Source of the DNA: UBA1660 sp964462035
Lineage (GTDB): Bacteria; Myxococcota_A; Polyangia; Polyangiales; Houyiibacteriaceae
NCBI GenBank assembly: GCA_964462035.1
Contig: CAYXAP010000047.1
Span: 8,539 to 72,538, forward strand
Reading direction: 5' to 3'
Length of the DNA: 64,000 nucleotides
Positions 24,566 through 33,335 of the stretch are shown piece by piece. The notes below the pieces were generated by a model. That model saw only the letters and a list, made by a program, of their open reading frames with translations. It was not told where the DNA came from and made no database searches. How positions within the stretch are numbered: position 1 is the first letter of the stretch; each line of letters starts with the position of its first letter. A program made the translations under genes and the position numbers.

Positions 24566-25762
24566 ATGGTGAAATTCGCTCGATGGTCGATTCCGTTCCT
24601 CGTGCTCCTCGCGGGCTGTGAGCCCGGCGAGCTGCAGGTCTTCAGCGCGGCGGACGGCGCCGTCTCGCCTCGGCTGGACATGAGCACGCCCGCCGATGGG
24701 TTCACGCCTTCCGGCGATCTGGGACCCCGCCCGGACGGCTTCACTCCGCCGGTCGATGGCGGCTGCATCCCCGACTGCGCCGGCCGCTCCTGCGGCACCG
24801 ACGGTTGTGGCGGCAGCTGTGGCGACTGCGCAGCCGGTCAGGCGTGCGAGCCCGGCGCCGGTCAGTGCATCGACATGGAGAACTGCGGCAACGGGATGCT
24901 CGACGACGGCGAGGTCTGCGACGGTGACTGCCCCACGAGCTGCCGGGCGCCCGCGACCTGCGAGACGATCGCGCTCCAGGGCAGCGCCGCCGAGTGCACC
25001 GCGCGCTGCGTCACCAGCGACATCGTGAGCTGCACCAACGGCGATGGCTGCTGCGCGCCGGGATGCAACGCGACCAACGACGACGACTGCGCGTCGATGT
25101 GCGGCAACGGCGTCGTCGAGCCCGGCGAGCGCTGCGATGGCGACTGCCCGACCTCTTGCTCGTCGAGCGGGTGCACCACCCGGACGCTGGTCGGCAGCGG
25201 CTGCAATCGGCGCTGCGAGTCCTCGCCCGTGACCACCTGCTCGAGCGGTGACGGCTGCTGCCCCTCGGGGTGCACCACCACCTCCGACGACGACTGCGCC
25301 CTCGACTGCACCGACCTGGGCTCCTGGCCCACCGACTGGGCGGCGCAGGAAGAGGCAGCGCTCGACGAGATGAACCGGCACCGGGCCACCGGCTACACCT
25401 GCGCCTCCGGACCGAGGATGTCGGTGCCCGCCTACGTCATGAACGACGCGTTGCGCATCGCCGCGCGCTGCCACTCGATGGACATGGGCGACGAGAACTT
25501 CTTCAGCCACACCGGCTCCGACGGGAGCAACTTCTCCACCCGGTGCAGCCGCGCCGGCTACACCGGCGGCCCACGCTACGAGAACATCGCCGCCGGGAAC
25601 TCGACCGGCGTCGCGAGCGTCGGCCAGTGGATGAGCAGCTCGACGGGCCACTGCGACGCGGTCATGGCCAGCAACGCCAACCGCGTGGGCATCGGCTACT
25701 ACCGCAAGAGCGGCTCGATGTGGACGCACTACTGGACCGCGGTCTTCGGCCAGGGCGGCTGA
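24566..25762 (+). CDS. CAP/SCP (CRISP-like) domain lipoprotein with Cys-rich N-terminal repeats
   Basis: 398 aa from ATG 24566 (GTG 24554 is in frame). MVKFARWSIPFLVLLAGC is a lipoprotein signal. Residues 70-250 hold Cys-rich units, including two of the form CGNGxxxxGExCDGDCPTSC and CSSGDGCCPSGC, the latter type followed by N/S-DDDC. Residues 265-398 are a CAP domain: AALDEMNRHRATGYTC, ALRIAARCHSMDMGDENFFS, HTGSDGSNF, RYENIAAGNSTG, and a C-terminal WTHYWTAVFGQGG. The CAP His/Glu set (H in NRHR region, H in FFSHTG, E in YENIA) is present. CAP proteins bind lipids, peptidoglycan-like ligands or act as secreted effectors; the ligand here is unknown. Confidence 0.88.
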   Translation: MVKFARWSIPFLVLLAGCEPGELQVFSAADGAVSPRLDMSTPADGFTPSGDLGPRPDGFTPPVDGGCIPDCAGRSCGTDGCGGSCGDCAAGQACEPGAGQCIDMENCGNGMLDDGEVCDGDCPTSCRAPATCETIALQGSAAECTARCVTSDIVSCTNGDGCCAPGCNATNDDDCASMCGNGVVEPGERCDGDCPTSCSSSGCTTRTLVGSGCNRRCESSPVTTCSSGDGCCPSGCTTTSDDDCALDCTDLGSWPTDWAAQEEAALDEMNRHRATGYTCASGPRMSVPAYVMNDALRIAARCHSMDMGDENFFSHTGSDGSNFSTRCSRAGYTGGPRYENIAAGNSTGVASVGQWMSSSTGHCDAVMASNANRVGIGYYRKSGSMWTHYWTAVFGQGG

Positions 25763-25767
25763 GCGCC

Positions 25768-26595
25768 TCAGTTCGCGGGGGTCGCCATGGGCTCGCAGAG
25801 GTCTGCGGTCGCGGTGAGTACCGCTTCATCGTCACCACGGTCGAAGACCGAATCCCAGCTGCGGAAGAAGATGAGCTTCTCGCGGATGGTGGGCACCGCG
25901 GTCTCGGGACCGTCGCGCAGCCCGATCGACAGGGCTTCGAAGTGCTGTCGGCTCAGGTTGACGATGCCGAGGATGCGCATGCCTTCGGTCTCGTCGCCGT
26001 CACGCTCCGCGCGGTACATCGCGCCAGCGATCCCGAGCTCCCACACGTCCATCTGCGCCTGGCCCCAACGGATGGCGGCCGCGCAGAGCACGGGTTCCGT
26101 GGGTGCGCTCGCCGCCTCCGTCTGGATCGCCGCGCGGATGGCGCCGAGGGCCGTGAGCGACGCCTCGAGGAGCTGCTCGGCCTCGAACGCCTGGCTTCGC
26201 TCGAGCAGCCCATCGCGCTGGCCTTCGAGCGCTTCGGCGAGCGCATCGAATGGCGCCCGGTCGCGCACCGGGTCGAGCTTCGTGACCAACGCTTCGAGTG
26301 TCTCGGCCAGCGCGCGCGGCTGCAGATCGGTCGGTGCGAGCTCCTCGTCCAGGTGCTCCACCTCTGGCGGCCAGCACTCCTCGCACTCCTCCTGGATCGC
26401 CTTGCCCATCATCAAGCGCGCGCCGTTGCCGAGCCGGAAGAGCTCGGTGACCGTCGCTTCGACCGCTGCCGAGAGGCCCTCGGGCGCGGGCGTCGTGGCT
26501 CCAGTGGCCTCACCGCCGGACGAGTCGTCGGAAGGGGCGGCCGAGGAAGAGCCCGCACAAGCGAGCGTGAACGCGAGCAGGATGGCGATCCTCAT
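25768..26595 (-). CDS. Lipoprotein, mostly helical
   Basis: 275 aa from ATG 26595. MRIAILLAFTLACAGSSS is a lipoprotein signal with Cys13. After a Ser/Thr/Pro linker the chain is almost all amphipathic helix: AVEATVTELFRLGNGARLMM, ALAETLEALVTKLDPV, EALEGQRDGLLERSQAFEAE, and so on. A CxxC pair occurs (QEECEECWPPEVE), with two further Cys. No enzyme motif is seen. It converges with the CAP-domain gene with 5 bp between the stops. A structural or binding role in the periplasm is inferred only from its location. Confidence 0.7.
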   Translation of the reverse strand: MRIAILLAFTLACAGSSSAAPSDDSSGGEATGATTPAPEGLSAAVEATVTELFRLGNGARLMMGKAIQEECEECWPPEVEHLDEELAPTDLQPRALAETLEALVTKLDPVRDRAPFDALAEALEGQRDGLLERSQAFEAEQLLEASLTALGAIRAAIQTEAASAPTEPVLCAAAIRWGQAQMDVWELGIAGAMYRAERDGDETEGMRILGIVNLSRQHFEALSIGLRDGPETAVPTIREKLIFFRSWDSVFDRGDDEAVLTATADLCEPMATPAN

Positions 26596-26657
26596 CGGCG
26601 AAGACTCTCCCGAACGCCGCGCCAAGGCCATGGCCAATTCCTTCCCGCGGCCACTTC

Positions 26658-26918
26658 TCAGAGGCAGCGTCGGTTCTGTGAGGTGCAGAACGCATCGATG
26701 CACTGCGTGTCGCCGGCGTTCAGCCTGCCGATGGTGCTGCCCCTCACGACCTGGTCGCCCGGGACGCAACCGCCCGCGATGCGCTCTTCTCCGTTGCAGT
26801 AGAGGCCGTCGGTGCAGTCCTCGTCGGTCGCGCAGCTGCCCAGGTCCACGCCGCCGCCGCCGTCGTCGCCGCAGCCGCAGGCCAATGGACAAAGACCGAG
26901 CAGCGATCGACGAAACAT
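26658..26918 (-). CDS. Small Cys-rich lipoprotein sharing the MopE-family N-terminal module
   Basis: 86 aa from ATG 26918. MFRRSLLGLCPLACGCGDD is a lipoprotein signal. The mature peptide reads SCATDEDCTDGLYCNGEER, a GGCVPGD turn, and ends DAFCTSQNRRCL. The segment C..deDC.DG.yCNG.E.......GCV.g matches the start of the two large MopE-like lipoproteins at 36473 and 38681, without the following Asp-Cys-Asp-Gly repeats. It therefore looks like the module on its own, or the stub of a formerly longer gene. It lies 9 bp after the stop of the 436-aa gene on the same strand. Confidence 0.7.
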   Translation of the reverse strand: MFRRSLLGLCPLACGCGDDGGGGVDLGSCATDEDCTDGLYCNGEERIAGGCVPGDQVVRGSTIGRLNAGDTQCIDAFCTSQNRRCL

Positions 26919-26927
26919 GACCTCTTC

Positions 26928-28238
26928 TCACGAATCCGGGGCGGCCGGGGCATCACCCTTCTGAGCGAGCACCGCGCGTAGGGCCTCGGCGAGCGATGGG
27001 TCGTCGCACTCCAGCGAGCCCTGAACGACTTGGGCGACGACCTCGGTCCCGCGGGCCACGAAGAAGACCCCCGAGTCCGGCCCGATGAGCCAGAGGTCGT
27101 AGACGTGCTCGCCGGCGTCGTCGACCACCATCCGCGTGTCGAGCATGCCGACGAAGGAACGCTCGTCGTCGTCCGGGTCACCCTTCAGGCGCGTCTTCGC
27201 CGAGAGCCGCCGTCCGTCGTGGCCGCGACCAGCGGCCGCGAGCTGTTTCGCGTCCGTCGCGTCGAGCTCCTCGAAGGTCTTCGGGCGGCGTCGCTCCCGC
27301 CACATCAGCTTCCGGACGGGCTTCTTCGCGCTCCGGTAGGCGGCGTAGGCCTCCTCGATCGCTGGGTGCTTCGCTCCGAGGGCTGCGAAGGCTCCCTCGA
27401 CTTCCTCGGCCTTCAGCGAGGGGCGCTGGCTCCGGGCCTCGTCCACCCGGGACAGGATCGCGTCGGCGAGACCTCGTGTGGGACATGCTTCCAGTAGCTG
27501 GAGGCCGGCGAGCACAGCGGACCTGGCCCAGCGCTCTTGGCGGATCAGCTCCGTGAGCAGCGGCTCCCGTTCCGCGTCGGGAAAGCCGCCGGCACACTCC
27601 ACGAGGAGCTCGGGTGGCCCCGCGAAGAGCCGCGTCAGCAATGGGACGTGCCGCGACTCGAGTCCGCCGCGACTCCGTGCCGCCGCGAGCAGCGCCACCG
27701 GTAGGAACGCGTGGTCGAACCCGCGCCTTCGGTCGAGTGCGATGTCCAGCATCTTCCTCGCCCACTCCCCATGGCTCCCGTCGAGGTCGTCGGGGCTGCC
27801 CCACCACCATGGATCGCGAGGCATCTGCACGTCGGGGTAGTCGAAGAGCGCCACCGCCCTCGCGAGCTCGAGCCGCTCGTCCGTGCTCAGACCGAGGTCG
27901 GCGACCTCGGCGGCCACGTCCTGACCTTCCAGCCGCTGGTAGAGCGGCCGGCCATCTTCCGTTGGGCGCTCCAGCGGTCCAGCCTCGGTCATGCCGAGCC
28001 ACCGAGCGACTGCGTCGGTGTGGTTGGGCATCGCCCCACCCCGGACGACGAAGTCCGCCGGCGTGTTCTCGACGATCCACTCGGCGAGTCCGCGCTGCTC
28101 CGGCGACAGGCTCGCGGCGTCGGGCACCCTCCGACCCTGCGGGAAGCCGACCGCTTCGAACGCCTCTCGCCAGCCGTTGCCGTTCGCCGTCTCGTACGCA
28201 CGCTCGAGCGTCTCCCGGAGCTGGTCGCTGATCGTCAT
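26928..28238 (-). CDS. Hypothetical protein (436 aa)
   Basis: Starts MTISDQLRETLERAYETANG and has no signal peptide or membrane segment. Residues 1-280 are predominantly helical (LERAYETANGNGWREAFEAV, AIEEAYAAYRSAKKP), with a Trp-rich loop (RDPWWWGSPDDLDGSHGEWA). The C-terminal 120 residues look like mixed beta (FVGMLDTRMVVDDAGEHVYD, LWLIGPDSGVFFVARGTEVV), resembling proteins that carry a small beta domain for ligand binding. No family is recognised. It is followed by the small MopE-module lipoprotein gene. Confidence 0.65.
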   Translation of the reverse strand: MTISDQLRETLERAYETANGNGWREAFEAVGFPQGRRVPDAASLSPEQRGLAEWIVENTPADFVVRGGAMPNHTDAVARWLGMTEAGPLERPTEDGRPLYQRLEGQDVAAEVADLGLSTDERLELARAVALFDYPDVQMPRDPWWWGSPDDLDGSHGEWARKMLDIALDRRRGFDHAFLPVALLAAARSRGGLESRHVPLLTRLFAGPPELLVECAGGFPDAEREPLLTELIRQERWARSAVLAGLQLLEACPTRGLADAILSRVDEARSQRPSLKAEEVEGAFAALGAKHPAIEEAYAAYRSAKKPVRKLMWRERRRPKTFEELDATDAKQLAAAGRGHDGRRLSAKTRLKGDPDDDERSFVGMLDTRMVVDDAGEHVYDLWLIGPDSGVFFVARGTEVVAQVVQGSLECDDPSLAEALRAVLAQKGDAPAAPDS

Positions 28239-28254
28239 CGAGCCATGCTCCCGT

Positions 28255-28752
28255 TCAGTGTCCGGTCCCGAGGATGCCCAGGAGTCTCGGCAGGATCTGC
28301 GCGGGGCTCCCCGGTCCGTGGATCGAGCCTTCGATTCGCCGGTCCGTGCAGCGCCCGTCCGCTCCGGGAACGGCGAAGAGCGGAATCATCTGCGAGCGAC
28401 ACCCCGCGGCTTCGAGTCGCTCTGCATCCTGGTCGAGATCGAGCTCGAGCAGGGCCAGCCGTGGGAGCTGGTCGTCGAGCTCACCGCGCTCGGCGGCTTC
28501 GTGGAAGTACTGGCAGGGCTCGCACCAGGTGGCGCCCACGTAGATCAGCGGCGCTCGCTGCTCTTCTCGCGCTTCGGCCATGAAGGCCTGGACCACTTCG
28601 GTGAGCTCGCCGGCCTCCGCAGGGACGAAACGCAGCTGCGGACCGGGCGGCTCGGCGGGTGCGGGTTCGGGCGCGGTGGCCGGGGTCGCCTCGCATCCGG
28701 CGAACATGAGAAGAGCGAGCGACCCGAGGACGCGCGGAGCATGAAGGCCCAT
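28255..28752 (-). CDS. Thioredoxin-fold lipoprotein
   Basis: 165 aa from ATG 28752. MGLHAPRVLGSLALLMFAGC is a lipoprotein signal. After an Ala/Pro linker the domain contains VVQAFMAEAREEQRAPLIYV followed by GATWCEPCQYF, with the active-site CxxC (WCEPC). A cis-Pro-type turn is visible in QMIPLFAVPG. The protein is therefore a membrane-tethered periplasmic thiol-disulfide exchanger or related fold, anchored on the inner or outer membrane. Its substrate is unknown. The Cys-rich secreted proteins in this region are natural clients, but this is only inferred from proximity. It lies 16 bp upstream of the 436-aa gene, same strand. Confidence 0.82.
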   Translation of the reverse strand: MGLHAPRVLGSLALLMFAGCEATPATAPEPAPAEPPGPQLRFVPAEAGELTEVVQAFMAEAREEQRAPLIYVGATWCEPCQYFHEAAERGELDDQLPRLALLELDLDQDAERLEAAGCRSQMIPLFAVPGADGRCTDRRIEGSIHGPGSPAQILPRLLGILGTGH

Positions 28753-28803
28753 GTCGACCACGGAGCCTACACGGATGGAGCAGCGCTTGCCGAGCGCGCC
28801 CGC

Positions 28804-30717
28804 TCAGGGGCGCTGGACGGCGTACTCCCAGCGGTCGACGAAGCCGTCGAAGTCCGCGTCCGCCGACGAGGTCGTCGCGGACACGGTGTAGATCTCTTCC
28901 GCGGCGGCGCCATCGCGGCCGGTCATCGTGACCATCTGCGGTGACGCGTAGTTCTCGGGGGTGAAGGTCAGCTCGGTCGGCGAGACCGTCACCGCGTCGT
29001 CGTTGTCGGTCGTGATCCGGACCACGACCTCGGCGGTCGGGGCGTTCGCGAACGAGACCGCGAGCCCGGCGCTCGTGCTCGGCGTCACCGAGAGGCTCTC
29101 CTCCGAGTCGGGCAGCACCCGGAAGCCGGGGGCCCGGCCGCGGAGGTGCATGACCGTCCAGGCGGTCTCGTAGCCGATGCGGTGCGCCATCCACGAGAGC
29201 CACTCCGCCGAGCTGCGATCGGCGGGCTCCTCGTCCAGCGCGCAGTGACCGGTGAGCAGGGTGTAGATGAACGCGCCGACCGCCTTGTCGAGGTCGCGGT
29301 GCATGTGCCACGCGTCCCGGTACGCCGACTGGTCGGGGTTCGCTTCGCGCATCTGCGCGAAGAGCGTCCGGATCGGCAGCGCCCGCGCCTCCGGCAGCTC
29401 GTCGTTGTCCAGCATGTAGAACGCCACACCGAGGTCGGTGCCGTTCTCGGACTCGTCGCCGCGGTGGTCGAGGCCGTAGAGCATCGACTCGTCGCCGGTG
29501 TTTCCGTTGTCCTGCATCGGGAAACCGAGCGAGAACTCGAACGCGCTCGGGTCGACCCGGTAGCGCTTGTCGGCCTCGAAGTTGGTGTTCGCGCGGCCGT
29601 AGTTGAAGTCGATCGGAGCGTCGCCGCCGCTGACCAGCTCGACGCGGGCCTTGGCGAGCACCCACCGCAGGCCGGCCAGGATGCCGTTCTCCGAGCTCGT
29701 GCCCGTGTGGTCGTAGTTCAGGATGCGGTCCGTGATCTCAGCGGGCGCGAAGGGGCTCCCGAACGTGCGGAGGCCTTCGTAGTGCACTGCGCCGAACGCC
29801 GACTCGACCGTCGCGTGGGCCACGTCGGCGATCTCGTCGTCGTAGGTGTAGCCGGACTCGGAAGCGCTCTGGCCGAAGAGTTGTGCGTAGATGGCCGCCG
29901 CCGCCACGTACGCGCCGTTGGGCGAGGGGTGCATCGCCGAGGTGTCTCGCTGCGCGCTCGAGAGCGCGTTCCACGCGAGCCCGGCAGCGACGGTGGGGAT
30001 CCCCGCGCCATCGCCCGTGCGGTAGGTGTGCTCCTCGAAGTGGTCTGCGGAAGTGTCCGCTCCGTCCCTGGGCCACACCATCAGCAGCCGTGGCTCGGCC
30101 CCTCCCTCGCGCACGCGGTCCGCGATCGTGTTGACGCCGAGTGCGTAGTAGCCGGGCGTGTCGCTGACGATCTGCGGGTCGGCCCCGAGGATCACGTGGT
30201 CCCAGTCGGTGTCGCCCTCGCCACCGAGGTTCTCGTGACGGGCGGCCCGGCCTTCGGGCCAGTGGTAGTACTGCGCGAGCGAGTGGCTCTGGAACGTGTA
30301 GCTGAAGATGTCGCCGCCCTGTCCGAGCCCGACGTCCACGCTCGCGGTGGCGTGGATGTCCTCGGCGACCACGTTCACGGTCAGTCCATGCGAGGCGTCG
30401 CCGTCGAGGATGCTCTGGAGCTCGGAGGCGATCCCGTCGGCCGAGAAGCCGCCGTTCGCCTGCCGGATCGACCGACTCGTGCCGAGGACCAGGATGTCGA
30501 GGCGCCCGTCACCGTTCACGTCCGGGTCGCCCGGATCGGGGCTGCCGCCGTCTCGCGCGATCTGCGCGTCATCCCCGCCCGGCGCGCCATCCGTAGGCGT
30601 CGTGCCGCCGTCGTCGCGGGTGTCGTCGGAATCGCCGGGGGCGTCGTCCCCACAGGCGGCCGAGCCGAGGGCGAGCATGAATGCCAGGGACAGCGCGGAG
30701 CGGGTTCGCTGGGTCAC
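28804..30717 (-). CDS. Lipoprotein with an SGNH-hydrolase-like domain and C-terminal beta domain
   Basis: 637 aa from GTG 30717, chosen because MTQRTRSALSLAFMLALGSA plus AACGDD forms a lipoprotein signal. The mature N-terminus RLDILVLGTSRSIRQANGGF resembles block I of SGNH/GDSL hydrolases (GxSxS), and a later AMHPSPNGAYVAAAAIYAQL resembles block V (HxxxxG), which normally carries the catalytic His. The middle contains an unassigned domain (FEFSLGFPMQDNGNTGD, WHMHRDLDKAVGAFIYTLLT). The last 110 residues (LAVSFANAPTAEVVVRITTD, YASPQMVTMTGRDG) are a Calx-beta/invasin-like strand domain. An esterase or lipase role is inferred from the motifs. It is divergent from RNase D. Confidence 0.65.
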   Translation of the reverse strand: MTQRTRSALSLAFMLALGSAACGDDAPGDSDDTRDDGGTTPTDGAPGGDDAQIARDGGSPDPGDPDVNGDGRLDILVLGTSRSIRQANGGFSADGIASELQSILDGDASHGLTVNVVAEDIHATASVDVGLGQGGDIFSYTFQSHSLAQYYHWPEGRAARHENLGGEGDTDWDHVILGADPQIVSDTPGYYALGVNTIADRVREGGAEPRLLMVWPRDGADTSADHFEEHTYRTGDGAGIPTVAAGLAWNALSSAQRDTSAMHPSPNGAYVAAAAIYAQLFGQSASESGYTYDDEIADVAHATVESAFGAVHYEGLRTFGSPFAPAEITDRILNYDHTGTSSENGILAGLRWVLAKARVELVSGGDAPIDFNYGRANTNFEADKRYRVDPSAFEFSLGFPMQDNGNTGDESMLYGLDHRGDESENGTDLGVAFYMLDNDELPEARALPIRTLFAQMREANPDQSAYRDAWHMHRDLDKAVGAFIYTLLTGHCALDEEPADRSSAEWLSWMAHRIGYETAWTVMHLRGRAPGFRVLPDSEESLSVTPSTSAGLAVSFANAPTAEVVVRITTDNDDAVTVSPTELTFTPENYASPQMVTMTGRDGAAAEEIYTVSATTSSADADFDGFVDRWEYAVQRP

Positions 30718-30847
30718 GTGGGGGAGCCTTTCTGTTGTCGAACGCCGGCGAGGGCACGAGGAAGAGCTACAACCTACACCCTGAGGGGCTGGACGCCCGC
30801 GCCGAGACGTCGACTCCGCGTGACTCGCGGCGCTTTCGGCGATAGGT

Positions 30848-32038
30848 GTGTTCGGACCGCCGGCCACCGCGCGGTCGAAAGTCCGCACCTTGTCACCACC
30901 CGTCATCGAAGCGAACGAGCCGCTCCGCTCCCTCGTCGAGGAGCTCGCCGAGCACGAAGAGCTCGCGTTCGACCTCGAAGGCGACGGCCTCTACCGCTAC
31001 CGGTCGCAGCTCTGCGTGGTGCAGCTGGGCACGGCCGATGGGGACGTACAGATCGTCGACACCTTGGCCATCACCGACCGCTCACCGCTCGGCGCGGTGC
31101 TCGGGCCGAGCGGTCCACGGAAGACCGTCCACGACGTCTCCTTCGACGCGAGGCTCTTGGCAGAGAACGGCCTCGAGCTCGGCAACGTCTTCGACACCTC
31201 CGTCTCCGCGCGCCTCCTCGGCGAGCCGAAGGCGGGGCTCGCGGGGCTCCTCGAGAAGTACCTCGACGTGAAGGTCGCCAAGGGCAAGCAGAAGGCTGAC
31301 TGGGGCCGGCGCCCGCTCGGCTCCGACGATCTGGAGTACCTCGCCGGCGACGTCCGCTATCTGCTCGAGCTGGGCGCGCGGCTCGAGCAAGCGGTCCAGG
31401 AAGCGGGCATCGAAGCCGAGGTCCACGTCGAGACGGCCTACCTCCTCGACCGCGCGCTGACCGACGAGCCCGACCCGCGCCCGGCGTGGGCGCGCATCAA
31501 GGGCCTCGACGACCTCGGCGACGAAGAGCTCGCCATCCTCCGCGAGGTCTCGGCCGTACGCGAGGACGCGGCGCAGAAGGCCGACGTGCCGCCGTTCAAG
31601 ATCATCGGCAACCGCGAGCTCCTCGAGATGGCCCGCCGCCGCCCCGACTCCAAGAGCGCCCTCGCCGCGATCCCTGGAGCGGCCCGCGGCCGGGCTCGAC
31701 GGTTCACACGGCAGTTCCTCGAGGCGATCCAGCGCGGCCGAGACGCGGGCGAGGTGTCCGCCGAGGAGCACGAGCTCGCTTTCCCCACGCCACCGCCGCG
31801 CAAGGAGCGCGAGGTCGTGAAGCGCCGCGAGCGCGCGCTGACGAAGTGGCGCGACACCGAAGCGAAGAACCGGAAGGTCAACCGTCAGGTCGTCCTGCCC
31901 GGCCACTGCGTTCGCGATCTGGCGACGCACCGGCCCTTCGACGAAGACGAGCTGCGCTCGGTTCCGGGGCTCGGCGAGGTGCGCGTGGAGCGCTACGGCG
32001 CGGCGTTGCTCGGTGTGCTCGACGACGCCGATCGCTGA
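30848..32038 (+). CDS. rnd: Ribonuclease D (3'-5' exonuclease with HRDC domains)
   Basis: 396 aa from GTG 30848 (TTG 30891 is possible). Residues 35-190 are a DEDD-family exonuclease: AFDLEGDGLYRYRSQLCVVQ (Exo I), VHDVSFDARLLAENG (Exo II) and EYLAGDVRYLLEL (Exo III, Tyr and Asp). Residues 205-290 and 310-395 are HRDC-like: AILREVSAVREDAAQKADVP, PPFKIIGNRELLEMARRRP and ending LRSVPGLGEVRVERYGAALL. RNase D trims the 3' ends of stable RNA, including tRNA precursors. Length and domain order match the family. It lies divergent from the SGNH-like lipoprotein gene and converges with the gene at 32048. Confidence 0.92.
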   Translation: MFGPPATARSKVRTLSPPVIEANEPLRSLVEELAEHEELAFDLEGDGLYRYRSQLCVVQLGTADGDVQIVDTLAITDRSPLGAVLGPSGPRKTVHDVSFDARLLAENGLELGNVFDTSVSARLLGEPKAGLAGLLEKYLDVKVAKGKQKADWGRRPLGSDDLEYLAGDVRYLLELGARLEQAVQEAGIEAEVHVETAYLLDRALTDEPDPRPAWARIKGLDDLGDEELAILREVSAVREDAAQKADVPPFKIIGNRELLEMARRRPDSKSALAAIPGAARGRARRFTRQFLEAIQRGRDAGEVSAEEHELAFPTPPPRKEREVVKRRERALTKWRDTEAKNRKVNRQVVLPGHCVRDLATHRPFDEDELRSVPGLGEVRVERYGAALLGVLDDADR

Positions 32039-32053
32039 CGCCAGCCGTCAGCG
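32033..32053. terminator. Hairpin spanning the convergent stops of RNase D and the next gene
   Basis: CGCTGACG (32033-32040) and CGTCAGCG (32046-32053) are perfect inverted repeats of eight bases with a five-base loop. Both TGA stops lie inside the arms. A T-run is absent, so if it terminates it does so as an unusual GC hairpin in both directions. Confidence 0.45.
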
Positions 32054-33109
32054 CGGTCGCGTGCTGACCTGGTTGAAGAGCATCTGCACCGAGAACGCCG
32101 CGCACTCACCGCTCGGTAGCGGACGGAGGTCGGCGACGTCGGTGAGGACGTCGTTCACGAGGTCGGGCGGGAAGGGCACGAGGCTGCACTCGGCGCCCCG
32201 CACGAAGTCACGAACGTAGAGCTCACCACCGACCAGGCCGTTGCCACGGCGGAGGTCGACCGAGAGCTCGGCCGCCTGGATGTCGATGATGAACTTCCCG
32301 CCCGAGATGTCGATGCCCATCGGGAAGGCGCCGCCGCTCGCGCGCAGCACGCCACCGGTCAGCACTGCGGCGGTGAAGTGGCGAGAGGTTCCCTCGAGCA
32401 GGTCGACCTCTTGACCGGCGACGGGGACGCCGGTCGCGTCCAGGACCGGGTCGCCCGTCGGGTAGACGGCGTCGTGGATGTAGAGGTCGACGCAGTCGTC
32501 GACCTCGCTGCTCGAGAGGTTGCGCAGCTCGAGCACGGTGACCACCTGGCCCAGCTCGATCGCCTGGCGCAGGCCGATGTCCAGGTCCGTGTCGGTGACG
32601 GACTCGAGGAGCGGCAGCTCCCTGCCCAGGAGGTTGTCGATGCCGCGGGTGCCATCGAAGCCGATTTGATCGGCCGAGAAGCAACCGAGGGGGTCGCGAT
32701 CGTCACTGACGCGCCCGTCGAGGTCGAAGCCGAAGGTGCGCTCACCACTCACGCGACTGAACGCCTGCCGAGACACGACGTAGAATCGGCTCCCAGCGGG
32801 CTCGCAGACGTCACCGGTCGGACCGAGATCGCCACCGCGGAAATCACACGTGCCCGGCCGAGGCGCGGGCGGCGCACCGGGCGGGTCGGGGCTCGGCTCC
32901 GGATCGGGGTCGGGCACCGGTGCCGGCGGGTCGTCCGGCCCGGGGCCCGGCCCCGGATCGGGTCGCGGATCCGGGGCGAGGTCCGGCGTGCCGCCGTCGC
33001 GGGGCGAGGGTTCCGTCGGGTCGGGGTCCGAGTCCGACGAGCCGACCTCGAAGCTGTTCCAGCAACCGCTCAACAGGAGCACACACGCGAGGAGACGAGT
33101 CACGGCCAT
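32048..33109 (-). CDS. Lipoprotein with a long Pro-Asp-Gly linker
   Basis: 353 aa from ATG 33109. MAVTRLLACVLLLSGCWNS is a lipoprotein signal. A very long Pro/Asp/Gly/Glu linker (about residues 25-90, PDPxPDP-type) is followed by a globular region: CDFRGGDLGPTGDVC, SRFYVVSRQAFSRVSGERTF, LGRELPLLESVTDTDLDIGL, VTVLELRNLSSSEVDDCVDL, LYVRDFVRGAECSLVPFP. The beta-rich mature part with three or four Cys is not a recognised family. The linker presumably spans peptidoglycan or projects the domain from the outer membrane. It converges with RNase D. Confidence 0.65.
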   Translation of the reverse strand: MAVTRLLACVLLLSGCWNSFEVGSSDSDPDPTEPSPRDGGTPDLAPDPRPDPGPGPGPDDPPAPVPDPDPEPSPDPPGAPPAPRPGTCDFRGGDLGPTGDVCEPAGSRFYVVSRQAFSRVSGERTFGFDLDGRVSDDRDPLGCFSADQIGFDGTRGIDNLLGRELPLLESVTDTDLDIGLRQAIELGQVVTVLELRNLSSSEVDDCVDLYIHDAVYPTGDPVLDATGVPVAGQEVDLLEGTSRHFTAAVLTGGVLRASGGAFPMGIDISGGKFIIDIQAAELSVDLRRGNGLVGGELYVRDFVRGAECSLVPFPPDLVNDVLTDVADLRPLPSGECAAFSVQMLFNQVSTRPR

Positions 33110-33335
33110 CGGTCGGAACCTAGCCCGACTTTTTCCACTCCGCACGGCTCCAGCGGCATCGCTTCAATCGTGAAGGTCACTCGCAGAAGCTGGCGAGTTC
33201 GAGGCCGCATCTCGGCCGCCGGCCGTTCGGTCCCGGTCGGCGACGACCCCCGACAGGTGCGTCGGCCGTGTTGACCTCCCCCGCCTCGGTCAGGAGTGCA
33301 TCCGCGCGTGCAGCGCGCTCTCGGGACGGGGCTCG

